Origin: Microbacterium sp. Se63.02b
GTDB taxonomy: Bacteria > Actinomycetota > Actinomycetes > Actinomycetales > Microbacteriaceae
Assembly (NCBI RefSeq): GCF_014171575.1
Contig: NZ_CP050453.1
Span: 930,001 to 994,000, forward strand
Length of the DNA: 64,000 bases
Direction: 5' to 3'
In this document: piece after piece, positions 1 to 10,726 of the stretch
How positions within the stretch are numbered: position 1 is the stretch's first letter
Layout of the letters: every line of letters starts with the position of its first letter
Made by a program: the position numbers and the translations under genes
The notes under the pieces: model-generated
The model's input: the letters and a program-made list of their open reading frames with translations, nothing else
Database searches by the model: none
What the model was told of the DNA's origin: nothing

Positions 1-462
1 GTCCGACACGGCACGGAACACGCGGATCGGCACATCGAACTGCTCAGCGACCCAGATGTAGGCGTAGGTCTCCATGTCGACGAGCGCCGCGCCGGACGGG
101 CGGATGACAGCCGTGACCTCGGCGTCCTCCACGAAGTGATCGCCCGTCGCGATCAGAACGCCGTCACGCCCGGTCGACACGCGTGCGGGGAGGGAGACGT
201 GCTGCCCGGAGATGCCGTCGAGATCCGTGACGTCGTGCTGGAAGGCGGCGCCGACCTCGTGCACGGTGGCCTCGAGCTCGGGATCGATGGCTCCCGCCGT
301 TCCGACGACCACGATCTCGTCGTAGACGTGGGCGTCGAGGGCGCGGGTGAGCGCGTATGTCGCCTGCAGCTTGCCCGGTCCGGTGACGAGCCGGTCGAAG
401 CCCGCGAGCTCCTCGGGGAATGCGGACAGTTCGGATGCGAGAGCGGCGAGCAGGAGTTTCAC
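1..462 (-). CDS. mtnN: 5'-methylthioadenosine/S-adenosylhomocysteine nucleosidase, C-terminus cut off
   Basis: Cleaves the glycosidic bond of MTA/SAH, releasing adenine in methionine salvage and methyl-cycle detoxification. Seen: 154 codons from GTG at 462, beginning [12 protein letters not shown]. The V-D-M-E-T motif that contacts the ribose, followed by [13 protein letters not shown], matches the family C-terminal block. The last residue in the window is the Asp of the S-D pair, the usual catalytic acid. About 40-70 residues are missing beyond the edge. The in-frame ATG at 471 is followed directly by TGA, so GTG 462 is chosen. No Shine-Dalgarno is seen. The gene is divergent from nadE. Confidence 0.8.
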   Translation of the reverse strand, partial: MKLLLAALASELSAFPEELAGFDRLVTGPGKLQATYALTRALDAHVYDEIVVVGTAGAIDPELEATVHEVGAAFQHDVTDLDGISGQHVSLPARVSTGRDGVLIATGDHFVEDAEVTAVIRPSGAALVDMETYAYIWVAEQFDVPIRVFRAVSD

Positions 463-571
463 TGCCTCATTCTCTCAGGTCGCGACTGGCAGAAGCATCC
501 GAACGCCGCGGCGTCACCCGAGCGTAACACGCAGGGGCGATACTGATTCGAAGACAAGACCGGAGGAACAC

Positions 572-1390
572 ATGTCGTTGCAGCAGCAGATCTCCGAAGA
601 CCTCGGTGTCAGGCCCGAGATCGATCCCGAAGCCGAAGTCGACAGGCGTGTCGGATTCCTCGCCGACTACCTCCGAACGACCGGTGCGAAGGGGTTCGTG
701 CTCGGCATCTCCGGGGGGCAGGACTCGACGCTCGCCGGACGCCTCGCCCAGCTCGCCGTCGAACGCGTACGAGCCGAGGGGGGCGAAGCGAAGTTCCTCG
801 CCGTGCGTCTGCCGTATCGCGTGCAGCACGACGCAGCGGATGCCGAGGCCGCCCTCGAGTTCATCGCACCGGACTCCTCGGTCGAGGTCAACATCCAGAA
901 CGGGGTGGACGGCGTCGAGGAAGACATCGAGTTCGCGGTCACGAGCGACATCAGCGACTTCAACCGGGGCAACATCAAGGCGCGCGTGCGCATGGTCACG
1001 CAGTACGCGCTCGCGGGCCACGACGGTCTGCTCGTGATCGGCACCGACCACGCCGCCGAGGCCGTCACGGGCTTCTACACGAAGTTCGGCGACGGCGCGG
1101 CCGACATCCTCCCGCTCTCCGGGTTGAGCAAGCGGCAGGGACGCGCGCTGCTGCAGTTCCTCGACGCGCCGGACCGGCTCGCCTTCAAGGTGCCGACGGC
1201 CGACCTGCTCGACGGACAGCCCGGCCGGGCGGACGAAGACGAGCTGGGGCTCACGTACGAGCAGATCGACGACTTCCTCGAAGGGCGGACGGTCGACCCC
1301 GACGTCGCCGGCCGGATCGAGTCGAGGTACCTCGCCACCCAGCACAAGCGGCACCTCCCGGTGACCCCCGACGACACGTGGTGGCGCTGA
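572..1390 (+). CDS. nadE: NH3-dependent NAD+ synthetase
   Basis: Catalyses the last step of NAD synthesis: ATP-dependent amidation of nicotinate adenine dinucleotide. The protein has 272 aa, close to E. coli NadE (275), and lacks the N-terminal nitrilase-type glutaminase domain, so free ammonia is the expected donor. The PP-loop SGGQDS lies at residues 47-52, followed later by GTDHAAE and KFGDGAAD typical of this family. ATG 572 is preceded by GGAGG at 562-566 with ideal spacing. A GATACT hexamer at 539-544 may be the -10. It is a stand-alone gene, divergent from the nucleosidase. Confidence 0.95.
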   Translation: MSLQQQISEDLGVRPEIDPEAEVDRRVGFLADYLRTTGAKGFVLGISGGQDSTLAGRLAQLAVERVRAEGGEAKFLAVRLPYRVQHDAADAEAALEFIAPDSSVEVNIQNGVDGVEEDIEFAVTSDISDFNRGNIKARVRMVTQYALAGHDGLLVIGTDHAAEAVTGFYTKFGDGAADILPLSGLSKRQGRALLQFLDAPDRLAFKVPTADLLDGQPGRADEDELGLTYEQIDDFLEGRTVDPDVAGRIESRYLATQHKRHLPVTPDDTWWR

Positions 1391-1475
1391 CCGCCCGCAC
1401 ACGCCGGGCGCGCCCGGCTTCGCCCGTGTCGGATGCCGCGGATAGTGTCGATGCATCCGACAGAACGGGAGCATC

Positions 1476-4400
1476 GTGCGGATCGACACTCAGGCGCAGC
1501 GCGTCATCTGGAGCGCGAGCGACCTCAAGGCGGCCGCCGAGTGCGAGTTCGCGTGGTGCCGTGCGATCGACGCGAAGCTGGGTCGGGTGCCGGCCGTCGA
1601 GGAACCCGAAGACGCGACCCTGAAGCGGGCGGCCGAGCTCGGAGACGTTCACGAGCAGAACGTGCTGGCGCGCTACATCCACGACCTCGGCGACGAGAAC
1701 GTCCATCGGGTCGAGAAGGTGTCATCGATCGACGCCCAGGCGCTGTCCGCAGCGATCTCCGAGACGGTGGATGCGCTGCGCTCCGACGTGCAGGTGGTCT
1801 TCCAGGCCGCGTTCGCGACCGAGGAGTTCGTCGGATTCGCCGATTTCCTGCGCAAGGACGAGGACGGCCGGTGGCGGGTCCAGGACTCGAAGCTGGCCCG
1901 CAAGGCCCGCGTCACGGCGCTCATGCAGTTGGCGGCATATGTCGATCAGCTCGATCGTCTCGGCATCCCCCGTTCCGACGAGGTCGACCTGATCCTGGGC
2001 GACAGCACGCTCAGCACGCACGCCGTCGACGACCTCCTGCCGCTGTTCCAGGTGCGGCGCGCGCGGCTGCGCGCGCTCATCGCCGACCGGCGCATCGCCG
2101 ACGGTGAGACGGGCGCGCCGCTCGCGTGGGGCGACGACCGGGGCGATCTGCAGATCGTCGCGTGCGGGCGGTGCGCGACCTGCGAGGAGCAGGTGCTCGC
2201 ACATCGCGACCTGCTCATGGTGGCGCGGATGCGTCCGGTGCAGCGTGCGCGGCTACGGGCGTCCGGCATCGAGACCATCGATCGACTGGCCGAAGCCACC
2301 GAGGCACCGGTCGGCATGAACGTCGACACGTTCGAGACGCTTCGGGCCCAGGCTCGGCTTCAGGTGAGGGCCGACCTCGAGGGCGTCCCGACCTACGAGG
2401 TGCACTACGCGCCGGCGATCCACACCCTTCCGCTGCCCAGCCACGGCGACATCTTCTTCGACTTCGAGGGCGACCCCCTCTACACCGAGCCCGCGCCGGA
2501 CGGCGAGGCGCACTGGGGGATCGACTACCTTTTCGGTTGGGTCGACAACGCCGATCAGTACTCGGCGCTGTGGGCGCACACCTTCGCCGACGAGAAGCGC
2601 GCGCTCGAGACCTTCCTCGACTTCGTGAACGCCCGCAGGGTGGCGCACCCCGGCATGCACATCTATCACTACGCGCCGTACGAGACCTCGCACCTGGTGG
2701 CGATGGCCGCGCGACACGGTATCCGTGAGGGAGAGGTCGACCGGCTGCTGCGAGAGGGCGTGTTCGTCGACCTGTATCCGCTGGTTCTTCGCACGGTCCG
2801 CGTCGGCTCGCGGTCGTACTCGATCAAGAAGCTCGAGCCGCTCTACATGGGCGAAGACGTGCGCACCAGCGATGTGCAGAAGGGCGACGACTCGATCGTG
2901 CAGTACGTCGCGGCGCGCGAGCTCGCGGCGGCCGGGGAGCGGGCCGAGGCCGATGCGGTGCTGGCAGACCTCGCCGACTACAACCGCTACGACTGCGTGT
3001 CGACGCGACGCCTGCGCAACTGGCTCATCGACATCGCCCGGCAGAAGGGCGTGACACCCGCGCCGCCCGACGACGCCGATGAGGTCATCTACGAGCCGTC
3101 GCCCCGTTCGGTCGCCCTGCTCGCCGATGCGGAGCGTGACGTCGAGGAAGGCGGCGACGGGCTCGTGCACCGCATAGCGGCCGCCGCCATCGACTATTTC
3201 CCGCGAGAGGCGAAGAGCTTCTGGGTCTCGCACTTCCAGCGGCTGCGCGAACCGGTGACGATGTGGGACGGCACGCGCGACGTGGTGCGCATCGACCCGC
3301 CCACCTCGGCCGTCCGTCGGGACTGGAGCATCGGCGAGGGACGCCGGGTGATGTCCCGCGACCTCGAGATCCGCGGTGAGGTCTCGCCCGGCACGACGCT
3401 CGGTGTGGGATCCCAGCCCTTCGCGCTCTACGCGGTCCCGGCGCCGTTCGACACCGAGGTGCCGTCGCGCGCTGTGCACGTGCCCCACACGGTCACGGTG
3501 GCCGAAGTCCTCGACGACGGCTACCTCGTCACCGAATCGGCGATACAGGGTCAGACGTGGGATGAGCTGCCGCTCGCCCTCACGCCGGCGGCGCCCCCTC
3601 GGGTGGTCTCGCTCCAGGGTGCGATCGACGAGTGGGCCGACGCCGTCCACGCCGCTGCCCCGGAGTTCCCCGAAGACCCCGCCACCGACATCCTGCGCCG
3701 TATCCCGCCGCGCACGGTTTCCGGTGCCGGCCTGCCGCCCGCGGAGGACGACACGATCGATGCGATCGTGCGCGGCATCCTCGATCTCGACCGGAGCTAT
3801 CTCGCCGTGCAGGGTCCTCCCGGTACCGGGAAGACCTACACGGGATCGCGGGTGATCGCGCGGCTCGTCAGAGAACACGGCTTCACCGTCGGTGTCGTCG
3901 CGCAGTCGCACGCCATCATCGAGACCCTCCTCGACCGGGTCGTCGCCGACGGCGTCCCGCCCGCGCAGGTGGCGAAGGCTCCCAAAGACGCCGACATCGA
4001 CCCGTCTTACACGGCGATCCCGAAGAACGGCATGGCTTCCTTCCTCGCCGAGCACACGGGGAGGGCGCGGTGGTCGGCGGCACGGCGTGGGACTTCAGCA
4101 ACACGCAGCGCGTCGATCGCGGTGGCCTCGACCTGCTCGTGATCGATGAGGCCGGGCAGTTCTCCCTCGCTTCGACCATCGCGGTCGCCGCCGGAGCGAA
4201 ACGGCTCCTGCTGCTGGGCGATCCGCAGCAGCTTCCGCAGGTGAGCCAGGGCGCGCACCCCGAACCGGTCGACACCTCGGCGCTCGGATGGGTGATGGAT
4301 GGCGATCCGGTCGTTCGCGCCGACTACGGCTACTTCCTTGCCCGCTCGTGGCGGATGCATCCGTTCGTCGCGGCACCCGTGTCCACCCTCGCCTATGCCG

Positions 4401-4945
4401 GACAGCTCGCCTCGGCCCCCGGTACCGAACTCCGATCGGTCGACGGCATCGATCCCGGTCTCCACGTCGTGCCGCTCCGACATCGTGGCAACGCCACACA
4501 GTCACCCGAAGAGGCCGCTGAGGTGGTGCGGCTCGTCGGCGATCTCGTCGGGCGCGCCTTCACCGACAACGACCAGGACGCGTCGAGCAGGCCGCTCGCG
4601 CAGTCCGACATCATCGTCGTCACGCCGTACAACGCACAGCGCCAGCTGGTGCTCGATGCGCTCGCCGTCGCGGGTTTCCCCGACGTTCCCGTCGGCACGG
4701 TCGACAACTTCCAGGGCAAGGAGGCCGTGGTGTCGATCACGTCGCTCGCAGCCTCGAGCGGCCGTGATGCGCCGCGAGGACCGGAGTTCCTGTTGCTGCA
4801 GAACCGGCTCAACGTGGCGATCTCGCGCGCGCAGGTCGTCGCGTATCTGATCCATTCGCCGGCGCTGCTCGACGATCTGCCGTACACGCCGGAGGGGGTG
4901 GCACGGCTCAGCGCCTTCGCCCGTCTGGTGGGAGCGGCGGAATGA
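1476..4945 (+). CDS. TM0106-type RecB-like nuclease fused to RNase H-like domain and SF1 helicase (frameshift near 4060)
   Basis: A multidomain DNA-processing protein of about 1,157 aa. The N-terminal RecB/Cas4-like nuclease has GFADF and QDSK as PD-(D/E)XK residues. Cys23/Cys28 with C230, C233 and C236 (CGRCATC) form a likely Fe-S set. An RNase H-like DEDD exonuclease core begins at FFDFEGDP (Asp329). The C-terminal SF1 helicase has Walker A GPPGTGKT at 780-787, Walker B VIDEAGQ, and GDPQQLPQ and VDNFQGKE motifs. The frame breaks at a GGGG run at 4059-4062; one extra G restores HTGEGAVVGGTAWDF. Start GTG 1476 has GGGAG upstream and TAGTGT at 1443-1448. The stop overlaps the next ATG. The substrate is unknown; a repair role is inferred. 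Confidence 0.85.
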
Positions 4946-5721
4946 GCGGTCAGACGCACAGCACCGAAGACATCCTCCGCGCCGCTGCGGCATGGGTCTG
5001 GTTCCCACGCGACAGCGAGCACATCCGGGAAGAGTTGCTGCTCGTTCGAGACCCTGCCAGGTTCGGCGGCGGCGTGCGGGGATCCCAGGTGGAGTCCGCG
5101 CTCGACCCGGTCGAGGTGGTCGATCGATCGCTGGCGCGGACGAAGGCATGGGGCGAGACCCGGTTCACCTTCTGGACGAGCGCTGCCGATCGCCCCCACA
5201 TCGAAGAGGAGATGCTCCGGCGGGGAGCGGAGCATGTCGACACGGTGGCGGTGTTCGCACGGTCCCTTGACGACGTCGAGATCGACGTGCCGTCCGATGT
5301 GTCGGTCGAGGTTGTGAGCACGCTCGATCAGGTGCGCGACCTCGACGGGGTCAACGTGCCGGTGTGGAAGCAGCAGGCTCTCGACGACGAGGGTCTGCGC
5401 GAAGAACTCGCCGAGGTGACGGCGGCGCTGACGGCGCAGACAGGATGCCGCGTGCTCGCGAGGATCGAGGGTCGCGCGGTCAGCACCGGCGGATGCACGG
5501 TCGAAGACGGATTCGTACGGTTGTGGGGAGCGTCCACGCTCGAGGCGGAACGAGGCCGCGGCGCCTACCGTGCCGTGCTCGCCGAGCGGCTGCGGCAGGG
5601 CGCCGCGTGGGGTGCGAAGACGGCCCTCGTGAAGGGCCGGATCTCCACCTCCGCACCGATCCTGGCGCGAGCCGGGTTCACACACTACGGAGACGAACGC
5701 GTCTACCGTCTCGCGGTGTGA
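4942..5721 (+). CDS. GNAT-family N-acetyltransferase
   Basis: A 259-aa protein with a C-terminal GNAT fold. The acetyl-CoA pyrophosphate loop is [11 protein letters not shown], preceded by a strand FVRLWGAST as in the family. The N-terminal half is less conserved and may be a second, degenerate GNAT domain. Its ATG overlaps the stop of the nuclease-helicase (ATGA), so the two are translationally coupled. The acceptor substrate cannot be read from the sequence. It converges on upp with 22 bp between stops. Confidence 0.8.
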   Translation: MSGQTHSTEDILRAAAAWVWFPRDSEHIREELLLVRDPARFGGGVRGSQVESALDPVEVVDRSLARTKAWGETRFTFWTSAADRPHIEEEMLRRGAEHVDTVAVFARSLDDVEIDVPSDVSVEVVSTLDQVRDLDGVNVPVWKQQALDDEGLREELAEVTAALTAQTGCRVLARIEGRAVSTGGCTVEDGFVRLWGASTLEAERGRGAYRAVLAERLRQGAAWGAKTALVKGRISTSAPILARAGFTHYGDERVYRLAV

Positions 5722-5743
5722 GGCGGTCTACGCCCGGAAGGCG

Positions 5744-6373
5744 TCAGACCGTGCCGTAGAGCCTGTCGCCGGCGTCGCCGAGTCCTGGCACGATGTACCC
5801 CTTCGTTGAGGCGCTCGTCGAGCGCTCCCAGCACGAGGGTCACATCACGGTCGCCGGCCATGGCCTCGATCGCGGCGACGCCCTCGGGCGTGCCGAGCAG
5901 GCAGATCGCGGTGACGTCCTTCGCGCCGCGGTCGAAGAGGAACTGATGGCGGCGGCGAGCGAACCGCCGGTGGCGAGCATCGGGTCGATCGCGAAGCACT
6001 GCCGGTCGCTCAGATCGTCGGGCAGACGCTCGGCGTACGTCGTCGGCTCGAAGGTGGTCTCGTCGCGGACCATGCCGAGGAACCCGACCTCGGCCGTCGG
6101 AAGCAGCTTCACGAGACCTTCGAGCATGCCGAGTCCCGCGCGCAGGATCGGCACCACGATCGGTCGGGGCTCGGAGATCTTGACGCCCATGGTCGTGGTC
6201 ACCGGAGTGGTGATCTCGACCGGGCTGACCTTCACATTGCGCGTCGCCTCGTACGCGAGCAGAGTGACGAGCTCCTCCGTGAGCTGCCGGAAGACCGGCG
6301 ACGGGGTTCGCGCGTCGCGCAGCACCGAGAGCTTGTGAGTGATGAGGGGGTGGTCGGCCACGTGAACACGCAT
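5744..6373 (-). CDS. upp: uracil phosphoribosyltransferase (two frameshifts)
   Basis: Salvages uracil: uracil + PRPP to UMP. The first about 145 residues read in one frame ([37 protein letters not shown]; the last is the PRPP loop). The frame then breaks near 5945, where one C restores AAIQFLFDRG. It breaks again near 5803, where two bases (GA) restore [20 protein letters not shown]. The net change is three bases, so the distance from start to stop is still a multiple of three, and the repaired length of about 210 aa is normal. ATG 6373 is set by a -10 hexamer 6 nt upstream. The breaks look like sequencing deletions. Confidence 0.9.
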
Positions 6374-6385
6374 GGATACAGGGTA
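6374..6385 (-). promoter_or_regulatory. upp leaderless-type -10
   Basis: On the minus strand TACCCT (6380-6385) lies exactly 6 nt before the upp ATG and no Shine-Dalgarno is present, so transcription probably starts at or next to the start codon. Confidence 0.55.
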
Positions 6386-6441
6386 ATGCGCCGCAGGTCC
6401 CCGCACGACATCGGTGCCCCGACCGAGTGCGGTCGCTGTCG

Positions 6442-6453
6442 TAGGCTCGACGC
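6442..6453 (+). promoter_or_regulatory. tadA leaderless-type -10
   Basis: TAGGCT at 6442-6447 ends 6 nt before the tadA ATG. No Shine-Dalgarno lies in between. This supports the chosen start and a leaderless transcript. Confidence 0.6.
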
Positions 6454-6909
6454 ATGTCCGACGACGATGCTTCCGCGATGCGCCGTGCGCTCGCGCTCGC
6501 GGCCGAGGCTGCCGAGGCGTCGGAGATCCCGGTCGGAGCGGTGGTCCTCGCCCCGGACGGGCGGCCGATCGCCGAGGGCCGCAACACCCGGGAGGCGACA
6601 CACGATCCCACCGGTCATGCCGAGATCGAGGCGATGCGCCGTGCCGCGGCAGTGGTGGGTTCCTGGAACCTCGAAGGGCACACCCTCGTGGTGACACTCG
6701 AGCCGTGCATCATGTGCGCCGGGGCGATCCTGCAGGCGCGGATCAGCCGGGTGGTCTTCGGGGCGTGGGACGACAAGGCAGGGGCGGCGGGGTCCCTGTA
6801 CGACCTGTTGCGCGACCGGCGGCTTCCGTACCGTGCCGAGGTGATCGGCGGTGTCGAGGCGGACGCGTCGACGGCTCTCCTGCGTGCGTTCTTCGGGCAG
6901 CGACGCTGA
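6454..6909 (+). CDS. tadA: tRNA(adenine34) deaminase
   Basis: Deaminates A34 to inosine in the tRNA-Arg(ACG) anticodon. The 151-aa protein has the cytidine-deaminase zinc site: His55-Ala-Glu57 (HAE, Glu as proton shuttle) and Pro84-Cys85-x-x-Cys88 (PCIMC). The block [16 protein letters not shown] after the second motif and the [14 protein letters not shown] segment are typical of TadA rather than free-nucleoside deaminases. It is divergent from upp with overlapping leaderless-type promoters; both act in nucleobase metabolism, but a functional link is not shown. Confidence 0.9.
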   Translation: MSDDDASAMRRALALAAEAAEASEIPVGAVVLAPDGRPIAEGRNTREATHDPTGHAEIEAMRRAAAVVGSWNLEGHTLVVTLEPCIMCAGAILQARISRVVFGAWDDKAGAAGSLYDLLRDRRLPYRAEVIGGVEADASTALLRAFFGQRR

Positions 6910-6927
6910 CTGTGAAGGCGGTCTCGA

Positions 6928-7899
6928 TCAGTCCGAGGACTTCAGCACGAAGACGTCGGTCGAGGGCTCGGGATCGATGGCAGGGCGGTACACGTCGGGC
7001 TCGATGTAGACGATGCGCGCGACCGGCACGGCCTCTCGGATCCGCGCCTCGATCGCGTTGATGTCGTCGGCGGCCTCCCGCAACGGCTTGTCGGCGTTGA
7101 GGGCGATCTTGGCGGCGACCATCAGCTCGTCCGGACCGAGGTAGAGGGTCTTCATGTGGATGATCTTCTCGATCTCGTCGCCCGCGTTGATGGCGTCGAC
7201 GATCCGGTCGTGGTCGGACTGTGTCGCCCCCTCGCCGACCAGCAGGCTCTTGGTCTCGACGCCCAGAACGATCGCGATCAGCACCAGGAGCACACCGATC
7301 ATCACGGTTCCGAGCGCGTCGAACACCGGGTTCCCGGTGATGAGGGTGAGGCCGACGCCGAGGAGCGCGAAGGTGAGCCCGGTCAGCGCGCCCACGTCTT
7401 CGAGGAGCACGACCGGCAGCTCGGGGGCCTTCGAGCGTCGGACGAATGAGACCCACGACTGGCCCTTCTCGCGCACGAGATTGCTCTCGCGTACGGCGGT
7501 GCGCAGCGAGAACGACTCCAGCCCGATCGCCACGACCAGCACGACGAGCGGCAGCCACCACCAGGTCTTGTCCAGTTCGTGGGGGTTCGTGAGCTTCTCG
7601 ACGCCCTCGTAGATCGCGAACAGCCCACCGACCGAGAACAGGATGATCGAGACGACGAACGCATACACGTAGCGTTCGCGGCCGTAGCCGAAGGGGTGTG
7701 CGCGGTCGGCCTCCCGGCGGGCCTTGCGTCCGCCGAGCATGAGCAGCAGTTGGTTTCCCGAGTCGGCGACCGAGTGGATGGCCTCAGCGAGCATCGAGGC
7801 GGAACCGGAGAGCGCCCAGGCGACGAACTTCGCGAGGGCGATGCCCATGTTCGCCAGGAACGCCGCGACGATGGCCTTGTTGCCTCCGGATGCACTCAT
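6928..7899 (-). CDS. cation diffusion facilitator (Zn/Co/Mn efflux) transporter
   Basis: A 323-aa CDF protein. Six predicted membrane segments occupy roughly residues 8-220, followed by a cytoplasmic metal-binding ferredoxin-like domain. Residues H42 and D46 in AEAIHSVADSGNQ form the TM2 half of the intramembrane metal site; FDALGT in TM5 supplies the partner Asp. The HPFGYGRERY motif after TM2 is a CDF hallmark. These proteins exchange metal ions for protons; the metal is not decidable here. ATG 7899 is fixed by TAGACT 6 nt upstream. Confidence 0.9.
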   Translation of the reverse strand: MSASGGNKAIVAAFLANMGIALAKFVAWALSGSASMLAEAIHSVADSGNQLLLMLGGRKARREADRAHPFGYGRERYVYAFVVSIILFSVGGLFAIYEGVEKLTNPHELDKTWWWLPLVVLVVAIGLESFSLRTAVRESNLVREKGQSWVSFVRRSKAPELPVVLLEDVGALTGLTFALLGVGLTLITGNPVFDALGTVMIGVLLVLIAIVLGVETKSLLVGEGATQSDHDRIVDAINAGDEIEKIIHMKTLYLGPDELMVAAKIALNADKPLREAADDINAIEARIREAVPVARIVYIEPDVYRPAIDPEPSTDVFVLKSSD

Positions 7900-7911
7900 G
7901 CCACGAGTCTA
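7900..7911 (-). promoter_or_regulatory. CDF transporter leaderless-type -10
   Basis: TAGACT on the minus strand (7906-7911) precedes the ATG by 6 nt with no Shine-Dalgarno between. Confidence 0.55.
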
Positions 7912-7946
7912 GAACCGCCCGCCTGAGGATGCGGGAGTGCCCGCCG

Positions 7947-7958
7947 TAGGATGACGAC
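7947..7958 (+). promoter_or_regulatory. proC leaderless-type -10
   Basis: TAGGAT (7947-7952) is 6 nt upstream of the proC ATG and no Shine-Dalgarno is seen. It lies back-to-back with the CDF promoter. Confidence 0.6.
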
Positions 7959-8796
7959 ATGGCCGAATCCCTTCCTTCCCTCGCTTTCCTCGGTGCCGGT
8001 TCGATGGGAGGCGCGATCCTCCGTGGGGTGCTCGCCTCCGGGATCCGGATCGACGGGGGGATCACCGCGACGAACCGGACGGCCGAGAAGGCCGCCGCCT
8101 TCGCGGATCTCGACGGGGTCACCAGCATCGCCCTCGCCGAGCGGCCCGACGGCAACGCCGAGGCCGTCCGTGGCGCGCGTCGTGCTGGTCGGGGTGAAGC
8201 CCGCGATGGTGCCGGACCTGCTCCGCGAGATCACCCCGCACCTCGCCGCCGATTCGATCGTGGTGAGCGTCGCCGCCGGGGTCACCCTGCAGACCTTCGC
8301 CGAGGTGCTGGGCGCGGACGCTCGTGTCATACGGTCGATGCCGAACACCCCCTCGACCGTCCGCAAGGGCGTCACCGGTCTCGCCGCAGGTGCTGCCGTG
8401 TCCGATGACGATCTCGCTCTCGTGCGCAGTCTCTTCGAGACCGTCGGCGCGGTCGTCGAGGTGCCGGAGTCGCAGATCGACGCGCTGTCCACGATCTCGG
8501 GCTCCGGCCCTGCCTATGTGTACCTGCTGATCGAGGAGTTCACGAAGGCCGCAGTCGGCATGGGCTTCGCCGCCGCGGATGCGCGCCTGATGGTGGAGCA
8601 GACGTTCATCGGCGCCACGGCTCTGCTCGACGCCTCCGGCGAGGACCCCGCCGAGTTGCGCCGCCGCGTCACGAGTCCGAAAGGCACGACCGAGCGGGCT
8701 GTCGCCGTGCTGCAGGACGCGCACCTCGACCGCACGTTCGGTGATGCCGCCGCTGCCGCGCTCGCCAGGGCGAAGGAACTCGCCGCCGGCGGGTGA
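7959..8796 (+). CDS. proC: pyrroline-5-carboxylate reductase (frameshift near 8170)
   Basis: The last enzyme of proline synthesis, NAD(P)H-dependent. The N-terminal Rossmann motif GAGSMGGAIL is followed by LVGVKPAMV, RSMPNTPS and the C-terminal signature SGSGPAYVYLLIEEF; the end PKGTTERAV is also typical. The frame breaks in a GC-repeat at 8168-8174. Restoring one GC dinucleotide gives AVRGARVVLVGVKP without a break and a protein of about 279 aa, the normal length. In mycobacteria proC sits beside the HTH and bS22 genes; here about 9 kb of transporters and regulators lie between. Confidence 0.92.
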
Positions 8797-8800
8797 TCCC

Positions 8801-9088
8801 ATGCGGCTGCGGATCGAGGGCGTGATCTGGTTCTGGCGCGGACCCGCGCCGTTCCACTTCGTCACCGTGCCGCCGGTAGAGAGCGAGATGATCCACGAGG
8901 TCGCCTCGGTGGTCACCTACGGCTGGGGGATGATCCCCGCGTCGGTCACGGTCGGCTCCACCTCCGTGACCACAGCGCTCTGGCCGAAGGATGGCGGGTA
9001 CATCGTGCCCATCAAGAAGGCGCTTCAGGATCGCGAGGGCATCGGCGTGGATGACGTGGTCGAGGTCGTCGTCGAGATAGACGCCTGA
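8801..9088 (+). CDS. DUF1905-type small protein
   Basis: A 95-aa beta-rich protein starting four bases after the proC stop, so probably co-transcribed. GMIPASVTVGST, YIVPIKKALQDREGI and DDVVEVVVEID match the DUF1905 pattern, a small barrel with no assigned reaction. No catalytic residues can be named. It converges with the following ABC operon, 46 bp between stops. Confidence 0.75.
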   Translation: MRLRIEGVIWFWRGPAPFHFVTVPPVESEMIHEVASVVTYGWGMIPASVTVGSTSVTTALWPKDGGYIVPIKKALQDREGIGVDDVVEVVVEIDA

Positions 9089-9134
9089 CCGTCGCGCAGC
9101 TCCGGAAGGACCCCACTCAACCGGACGCGGCGGG

Positions 9135-10726
9135 TCAGCTCTCGCTCGACACTTCGGCGAGCACCTCGGGCCAGCGCCGGTTCAGGGTGCGTCCGCCGAG
9201 GGCTGTCCCACCCCACACGGCGAGGGCGCCGAACACGAGACCGCACGCGAGACTGACCCAGCCGAAGACCGGGTTCCAGATCCCTGCGATCGCGAAGCCG
9301 AATGCCGGGGCGCCGAGCGCGAGCGTGATCGGCCCGATGATGATCATCGCGAGCAGCGACTGCACCCTCCGGACGAACCGCGACCGAACGGGCTGGCTTC
9401 CGGCGCGGGGGCCCTGCCCGGCAGGAAGCTGCCCACCCAGGCTCCGGCACCCGCCGAGATCGTGGTGAGCCCGAGGGCGGAGCCGATGCTGCCGGGCAGC
9501 AGATCCCATCGACCGGCGATCAGGCAGGTGGCGATGCACAGCGCGATGGTCACGGGGATCGCGATGATCCCGAACCCGAGCAGGCGCCCCGCCCGATCGG
9601 CCGCGCCGCTCACACCGTTGAGGATGTGCGCGGCGATCGCGTCGTTGTCATAGGCGATCGCCATCTGCACGATCGTCCCCGCGAGGAGCGCGTTGATCGA
9701 GGGGATCAGAGTGATGACCGGAGCGAAGCCGACCGACTCCGCCTGCAGCCCGTTCATGAGGCTGAGCCCGATGAAGATCGCGGGAAGCAGGAGCAGCATC
9801 ACGATGTTCACGACCTGCCGCGGGTCGCGGCGGAAGTAGCGCAGCGTCCGCGCGGCGATCGCGCCCGTGGGGTTGGCCGGGAGCAACCGGTCGAGCAGCC
9901 CGCCCGAGCGCACACGGCCACCGCCGCTGCTCTGGATCGGAGCGACGAGACGAGCGGCGAGCAGCGCCCGCGCCGCGAACCACAGGGCGGCGACCGTCGC
10001 GAGGGCGATGAGGAGCCGGAGTGCAGCGCCGATGACGTCGCCTCCGGCGGCGGAGGCGGACACGCCGAAGACCGCACCGATCGGGGTCCATCCGACGATG
10101 TCGGCGATCATCACGAACGTTCCGCCGACATCCCTCACCGTGCTCAGCGCGCCGATGCCGAGATTGAGCAGGAGACCGGAGGAGGCCAGCAGCACGACGC
10201 CGAGGGTCAGCACGAGGTCGCGGGTGCTGCGGCGTGCCAACCAGCCGGCGAGGACTCCGCTCACGACACGGGCACCCAGCACGCAGGTCGCGACGGCGAC
10301 GGGTATCAGCAGGAGGGCGGTGAGCAGCGCGGCAAGGCTCACCGACCAGCCGAGGAGCATGAGCACCAGCGCCACGGTCGTGCCGATACCGCCGACGGTC
10401 GTCGCTCCGGCGATGACGAAGCCCGGGAGCAGCGTGCGGGCGGTCACCGGAAGCAGGGCGAAGCGCTCCGGAGCCAGCGAGTCGTCGGCGCTGACCAGGA
10501 TCGAACCGACCCACCAGCCGAGGACGATCACGGCGCCGGCGAGGACGATGGCGGTGACCGCCGCGTCCGGCGCGGCGAACCGCAGCGCGACGAGCGCTGC
10601 CGTGAGTCCGCCGAGGAATCCCAGGGCGATCATCCCGGTGATGGCGAGGGTGACGATCATCCAGGGATTCCGCGACAGCTGGTGGCGCAGCTGACGCCAG
10701 CGCAGGCTTACGAGGAGCGCAACCAC
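9135..10726 (-). CDS. ABC-2 type exporter permease (frameshift near 9365)
   Basis: A polytopic membrane protein of about 530 aa with roughly twelve hydrophobic segments and a central cytoplasmic stretch (RSGGLLDRLLPANPTGAIAA). It is the membrane partner of the ATPase whose gene ends inside its first codons (19-bp overlap). The frame breaks at a short G-run (CCC at 9365-9367 on the plus strand); one extra G restores SSGGVQSLLAMIIIG and continues to NRRWPEVLAEVSSES. Start is GTG 10726. The cargo is unknown. It resembles large two-gene ABC-2 exporters without an extracellular binding protein. Confidence 0.8.

Noticed and set aside
2253..4055. Long antisense ORF (600 codons) opposite the nuclease-helicase
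   Set aside because: High-GC genomes give long open frames opposite real genes. Its product has no recognisable domain and is Arg/Val/Gly-rich, while the plus strand has full motifs.
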